Positions 1 through 2,567 of a stretch of 5,343 nucleotides of DNA are shown here, one piece after another. The DNA is from GWA2-44-9 sp964429675 (lineage in GTDB: Bacteria; Patescibacteriota; Minisyncoccia; 2-02-FULL-40-12; GWA2-44-9). The DNA lies in NCBI GenBank assembly GCA_964429675.1, contig CAYSDF010000046.1, positions 1-5,343 of the forward strand. The letters are read 5' to 3'. The translations under genes were made by a program, and so were the position numbers. The stretch's first letter is position 1; each line of letters begins with the position of its first letter. The notes beneath the pieces are model-generated. The model was not told the origin of the DNA. It was given only the letters and a program-made list of their open reading frames with translations, and ran no database searches.

Positions 1-330
1 TTTGTGTGGATTTTATTTTGTAAGTTCTGGATGAGTTATTATCTTGATGTCTGGGTGGTGACCGATAAAAGGGTAGTTGATATTAAGCAGAACGGATTTT
101 TTAACCGGGAAGTTTCTACTTTGCGTTTAGAAAAAGTCCAAGATATAACTGTTACCGTGAAGGGGATTATCAGGTCTGTCTTAAAATTTGGTGAGATAAG
201 AGTTCAGAGTGCCGGGACTATGGAGGAATTTGTAATGGATGATATCGCGGATCCTTATAAGGTGAAAGAGACTATTACAAGATTGAGCGATGAAGCTCTG
301 GCTAAATTCGCTAATCCGGTACTGCCCTAA
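1..330 (+). CDS. PH-domain (bPH2/YdbS-like) membrane protein, 3' end
   Basis: This is the C-terminal 109 residues of a gene that begins left of the window; the frame is open from base 1 and ends at TAA 328-330. The visible part starts with a hydrophobic aromatic stretch (FVWILFCKFW), which looks like the end of a membrane segment. It continues into a bacterial PH-like domain: WVVTDKRVVDIKQNGFF, then a REVSTLRLEKVQDITV strand pair, then a GEIRVQSAG strand, and the closing IADPYKVKETI helix. Membrane helices followed by this (V)TDKR...GFF...L.KVQDI...G.I...SAG...DP pattern are typical of the bPH_2 (YdbS/YdbT-like) family, whose biochemical role is poorly known. The GTG at base 4 is not a credible start because it would cut into the membrane segment. 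A strong hairpin begins 13 nt after the stop, so this gene probably ends its transcription unit. Confidence 0.85.
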   Translation, partial: FVWILFCKFWMSYYLDVWVVTDKRVVDIKQNGFFNREVSTLRLEKVQDITVTVKGIIRSVLKFGEIRVQSAGTMEEFVMDDIADPYKVKETITRLSDEALAKFANPVLP

Positions 331-343
331 TCTTCTAGGCTGG

Positions 344-395
344 CGTCCAAAATCATAAAGCTGAGCATTAAGACTCAGCTTTATGATTTTGGACG
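344..395. terminator. Perfect 22-bp hairpin, probable bidirectional terminator
   Basis: Bases 344-365 and 374-395 are exact reverse complements (22 bp) around the 8-nt loop 366-373. The arms have A- and T-rich outer parts. Read on the + strand, the inner core AAGCTGAG/CTCAGCTT is followed by TTATGATTTT, and the same holds on the other strand. The element could therefore terminate in both directions. There is no clean run of six T, so termination is inferred from position (13 nt after the PH-domain gene stop) and stem strength. It could instead protect the mRNA 3' end. Confidence 0.65.
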
Positions 396-402
396 GGAAT
401 GC

Positions 403-432
403 TTGTATTTTGGCGGGTGTCTGTTGTATAAT
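403..432 (+). promoter_or_regulatory. Candidate upstream promoter (weaker) of the FN3/Ig gene
   Basis: A perfect -10 hexamer TATAAT (427-432) lies 18 bp after TTGTAT (403-408), which matches four of six positions of the -35 consensus. Transcription would start near 439 and give a leader of about 90 nt. It lies between the hairpin at 344-395 and the stronger promoter at 466-494, so it may be a second promoter for the same gene or a chance match in AT-rich DNA. Confidence 0.35.
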
Positions 433-465
433 AATGACCTAAGCAATTGAGCTGCTACGATTGAA

Positions 466-494
466 TTGACAAAATAACTATAATATGTTAGAAT
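466..494 (+). promoter_or_regulatory. Sigma-70-type promoter of the FN3/Ig gene
   Basis: TTGACA (466-471) is separated by 17 bp from TAGAAT (489-494). The TG at 486-487 gives an extended -10 motif (TGTTAGAAT). The predicted start of transcription is near 501, leaving an A/T-rich leader of about 27 nt before ATG 528. No Shine-Dalgarno sequence is present in that leader. Confidence 0.75.
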
Positions 495-527
495 CAAGAA
501 ACAAATTTAAATATTAAAAAATATAAA

Positions 528-2108
528 ATGATACTTCTCAGAACAAAGACGTTAGCTGCTATCGTAGGCCTATCCCTCGTTATTTTAGCTCCAAGCCTTG
601 CCTCGGCCTATGTTTTTAATCCCAGTCCGACCACTACGCCGATTACTGGAGATATCACGCCTCCCTATATTTCATTATTATCCGTATCCAACATTACCTC
701 AACGGGGGCTACTATGACCTGGTCTACTAATGAACCTGCCGACACTCAGGTTGAGTTCTGTCTGTCATATATCAGGTGCGGTGTCAGAACTCCTTTGGAC
801 TCAACTATGAGCACTCAGCATGTAGTTAATATTATCGGCATGAGCCCCGGCACATTTTATAATGTCTGGCCGTTATCCAAGGATGCAGCCGGTAATATTG
901 CAGCATCTTATCCGAAGAGTTTCTATACTCCGTCAGTCACCGATACCATACCGCCTACGATTTATATGACCGCTCCTACTGATGGCGCAAATGTAAGAGG
1001 TTATACTGTCGGCGTATCTGCTAACGCATCTGATAATATCGGAGTCCATAGTGTAACATTTTATCGTGATAACGGAATTCAGATTGGTTTTGAAGATTCC
1101 ACGTTGCCTTATCTAGCATACATTAATACTTATAATCTCACTCCCGGCGCCCATACTTTGTATGCGATTGCTACCGACGCAGCCCGAAACAGTACCCGCT
1201 CAGCGCCGATCACTGTTTATGTCGTTACGTCATCTGACACAACCCCGCCCTTCATTTCGTTGGTTGCTTTATCAAATATTAATTCAACCGGTGTTACAAT
1301 ATCCTGGACCACCAATGAGCTGGCCGATACTCAGGCTGAATATTGCACTTCATATATTGAGTGCGGCACTGTTACTCCTTTGAGCTCGACAATGACCACT
1401 CAGCATGTCGCGGTTGTTAATGGTTTAAATCCCGGGACATTTTACAACATCTGGCCTAAGTCCAAAGATGCTGCTGGAAATGTTGCCGCCTCGTATCCCA
1501 AGAGTTTCTACACTCCTTCAACCTCCGATACTATCCCGCCTACTGTTTCCATGACTGCGCCTGCTGATGGAGCTAATGTTGTAGGATATACGGTCGGAGT
1601 TTCTGCTAATGCTTCCGATAACATTGGAGTACATAGTGTCACTTTCTATCGTGATGGTGGAATTCAGATTGGTTTTGAGGATTCCACTTTGCCTTATTTA
1701 ACATATATCAATACTTATAATCTCACTCCCGGTGCCCATACCTTGTATGCGATCGCTACCGATAACGGTGGAAATGCTACCCGCTCTGCTCCAATAACTG
1801 TTTATGTTGTTCCTCCTCCAGATGTCACCGCGCCTTATGTTTCGCTTGTGGCTGTATCTAATTTAACTCAAACTAGCGCCACTCTAACCTGGACAACCAA
1901 CGAACCGGCGGATACTCAGATTGAGGTGTGTACATCTTATATAAGATGCGGGAATAACTTTATTGTAGACCCATCTTTTACCACTCAGCATGTAGTCAAT
2001 ATTAATGGTTTGACTCCAGGAACGTATTACAATGTTTGGGCCAAATCTGTGGATGTAGCCGGTAATCTGGGTATCGGATATCCAAGAGCTTTTACAACGC
2101 CAAGGTAG
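528..2108 (+). CDS. Secreted protein of alternating FN3-like and bacterial Ig-like domains
   Basis: The protein has 526 residues. A Sec signal peptide covers residues 1-27: a basic start, a hydrophobic core AAIVGLSLVILA, and cleavage predicted after ASA27. There is no Cys at the cleavage site, so it is not a lipoprotein. Five domains follow: FN3-like 43-134, Ig-like 139-233, FN3-like 237-330, Ig-like 334-428 and FN3-like 432-526. FN3 hallmarks are the repeated TWSTNEPADTQ, TTQHV, GLTPGTYYNVW and DAAGN motifs. The Ig-like units carry IPPT...APADGANV, VTFYRD, PGAHTLYAIATD and SAPITVYV, as in Big_7/Big_9-type domains. Each FN3 unit has a C-x5-C pair (78/84, 273/279, 468/474). The chain stops at the end of the third FN3 domain, with no sorting signal, membrane anchor or enzyme domain visible. 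It is probably a released or loosely bound adhesive or structural protein. ATG 528 is the only start that gives a complete signal peptide. Function beyond this is unknown. Confidence 0.9.
   Translation: MILLRTKTLAAIVGLSLVILAPSLASAYVFNPSPTTTPITGDITPPYISLLSVSNITSTGATMTWSTNEPADTQVEFCLSYIRCGVRTPLDSTMSTQHVVNIIGMSPGTFYNVWPLSKDAAGNIAASYPKSFYTPSVTDTIPPTIYMTAPTDGANVRGYTVGVSANASDNIGVHSVTFYRDNGIQIGFEDSTLPYLAYINTYNLTPGAHTLYAIATDAARNSTRSAPITVYVVTSSDTTPPFISLVALSNINSTGVTISWTTNELADTQAEYCTSYIECGTVTPLSSTMTTQHVAVVNGLNPGTFYNIWPKSKDAAGNVAASYPKSFYTPSTSDTIPPTVSMTAPADGANVVGYTVGVSANASDNIGVHSVTFYRDGGIQIGFEDSTLPYLTYINTYNLTPGAHTLYAIATDNGGNATRSAPITVYVVPPPDVTAPYVSLVAVSNLTQTSATLTWTTNEPADTQIEVCTSYIRCGNNFIVDPSFTTQHVVNINGLTPGTYYNVWAKSVDVAGNLGIGYPRAFTTPR
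654..2105 (+). repeat. In-gene tandem modules, 585 bp (195 residues) each
   Basis: The FN3-Ig unit repeats with an exact 195-residue period and no indels: the NE(P/L)ADTQ motif lies at residues 68, 263 and 458. Copy 1 is about 654-1238, copy 2 about 1239-1823, and a third copy with only the FN3 half is about 1824-2105. The two Ig halves (residues 139-233 and 334-428) agree at 85 of 95 positions by hand count. Many codons differ synonymously, so the copies are not a very recent duplication. Confidence 0.88.
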
Positions 2109-2134
2109 GCTAGAGTCTGTGGACTAAAAATTTA

Positions 2135-2163
2135 TTGACAATTACTAACATGGGGAGTAATAT
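2135..2163 (+). promoter_or_regulatory. Sigma-70-type promoter, distal of two before the hairpin RNA
   Basis: TTGACA (2135-2140), a 17-bp spacer and TAATAT (2158-2163) form a near-consensus promoter that starts 26 bp after the stop of the FN3/Ig gene. Transcription would begin near 2170. There is no credible reading frame just downstream, so its product is probably the structured RNA at about 2241-2457 with a longer 5' end, or read-through toward the third gene. Confidence 0.6.
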
Positions 2164-2205
2164 TCATAGGCTAAAGAAGGAGCAACGTAGTTAGTGGTGA
2201 GGTAC

Positions 2206-2234
2206 TTGACATAGTAACCAAGGTGTCGTAGTAT
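2206..2234 (+). promoter_or_regulatory. Sigma-70-type promoter, proximal to the hairpin RNA
   Basis: TTGACA (2206-2211) lies 17 bp before TAGTAT (2229-2234). The predicted start of transcription is near 2241, about 26 nt before the long hairpin stem. It lies 71 bp downstream of a second TTGACA promoter. The two share the pattern TTGACA...GTA(A/G)TATT...AGG, so they may be a duplicated pair. An alternative -10, TATTAT at 2232-2237, would need a 20-bp spacer and is less likely. Confidence 0.6.
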
Positions 2235-2240
2235 TATAAG

Positions 2241-2457
2241 GTATATAAGAGTTCTGTGGAGTCTTAGGGAGACTGACTTAAAAGCCTTTTTTCTGTTGCA
2301 ATTTCATAACTTCGACTGCAAGACTTCAGAAATTTTCTCGGCATAGTTATTACTATGCCTCGTAAATTTCTTTGTCTTTCGTCTGAAGTTCTGAAATTTC
2401 ACTACGAAAAAGACTATTCAGTCAGTCTCTCAGCTCAGAAGAAACTCTGGGTTTTTT
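2241..2457 (+). ncRNA. Candidate non-coding RNA, long rod-like hairpin (unclassified)
   Basis: Bases 2267-2313 pair with 2385-2431 in a single register without bulges: 40 of 47 positions pair, 3 of them G-U. The rod continues with AAGAC 2320-2324 on GTCTT 2374-2378, AGAAATTT 2328-2335 on AAATTTCT 2364-2371, and GGCATAGT 2340-2347 on ACTATGCC 2352-2359, capped by the tetraloop TATT. At the base, AGAGTT 2248-2253 can pair with AACTCT 2443-2448, leaving an open region of 13 by 11 nt (2254-2266 and 2432-2442). A TTGACA promoter ends 6 bp before the predicted 5' end, and a hairpin plus six T marks the 3' end, giving about 217 nt. No credible reading frame is inside. It does not show the layout of 6S, SRP, tmRNA or RNase P RNA. 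A non-autonomous mobile element (MITE-like) with inverted ends GGGAGACTGACT is the main alternative, although no target-site duplication is visible. Confidence 0.55.
2434..2457 (+). terminator. Intrinsic terminator of the hairpin RNA
   Basis: CTCAGA (2434-2439) pairs with TCTGGG (2446-2451), including one G-U pair, around the loop AGAAAC. Six T (2452-2457) follow directly. The 3' arm can instead pair with AGAGTT at 2248-2253 near the RNA 5' end, so terminator and closing stem are mutually exclusive folds. The stem is modest, so termination may be partial. Confidence 0.5.
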
Positions 2458-2509
2458 ATTGCTAAAAATAGCTGTGAAAACCAAAAATATTTCTAAAAAA
2501 TTTAACAAA

Positions 2510-2537
2510 TTAACTAATCGGGAACCTCGAATATAAT
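2510..2537 (+). promoter_or_regulatory. Likely promoter of the prealbumin-repeat protein gene
   Basis: A perfect -10 hexamer TATAAT (2532-2537) is preceded by a 16-bp spacer and TTAACT (2510-2515), which matches four of six -35 positions. Transcription would start near 2544 and leave a U/A-rich leader of about 24 nt before ATG 2568, with no Shine-Dalgarno sequence. The -10 lies inside the loop region of the hairpin at 2523-2545. Confidence 0.5.
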
Positions 2538-2548
2538 TCGGGGTTTTT
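2523..2548 (+). terminator. Hairpin with T run just before the third gene
   Basis: AACCTCGAAT (2523-2532) pairs with ATTCGGGGTT (2536-2545), with one G-U pair and a short loop (2533-2535, probably opening wider), followed by a T run (2544-2548). This has the form of an intrinsic terminator and would stop transcripts coming from the promoters at 2135 or 2206 only 20 bp before ATG 2568. It overlaps the -10 element of the promoter at 2510-2537. Confidence 0.5.
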
Positions 2549-2567
2549 GGTTTATAAATAAATTGAT

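Noticed and set aside
445..470. Repeated ATTGA words and a CAATT/AATTG inverted pair before the promoter at 466
   Set aside because: Short matches in AT-rich DNA; too weak to call an operator.
1162..1383. A 73-codon + strand frame inside the FN3/Ig gene
   Set aside because: It is an out-of-frame shadow of a gene whose own frame has clear domains throughout.
2070..2145. Possible truncation of the FN3/Ig gene, with coding sequence continuing after the TAG
   Set aside because: The frame after the stop meets another stop after nine codons and shows no FN3/Ig-like sequence, and a promoter follows at 2135; the gene seems to end naturally.
2194..2214. Six-codon GTG frame after an AAGGAG motif (2177-2182), as a possible leader peptide
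   Set aside because: It overlaps the -35 element at 2206-2211, the spacing to the motif is long (11 nt), and the peptide shows no regulatory residue run.
2241..2457. Identification of the hairpin RNA as 6S RNA
   Set aside because: The size is close, but the open region lies at the very base and the arm above it is about 165 nt, unlike the mid-molecule bubble and roughly 70-nt terminal arm of 6S.
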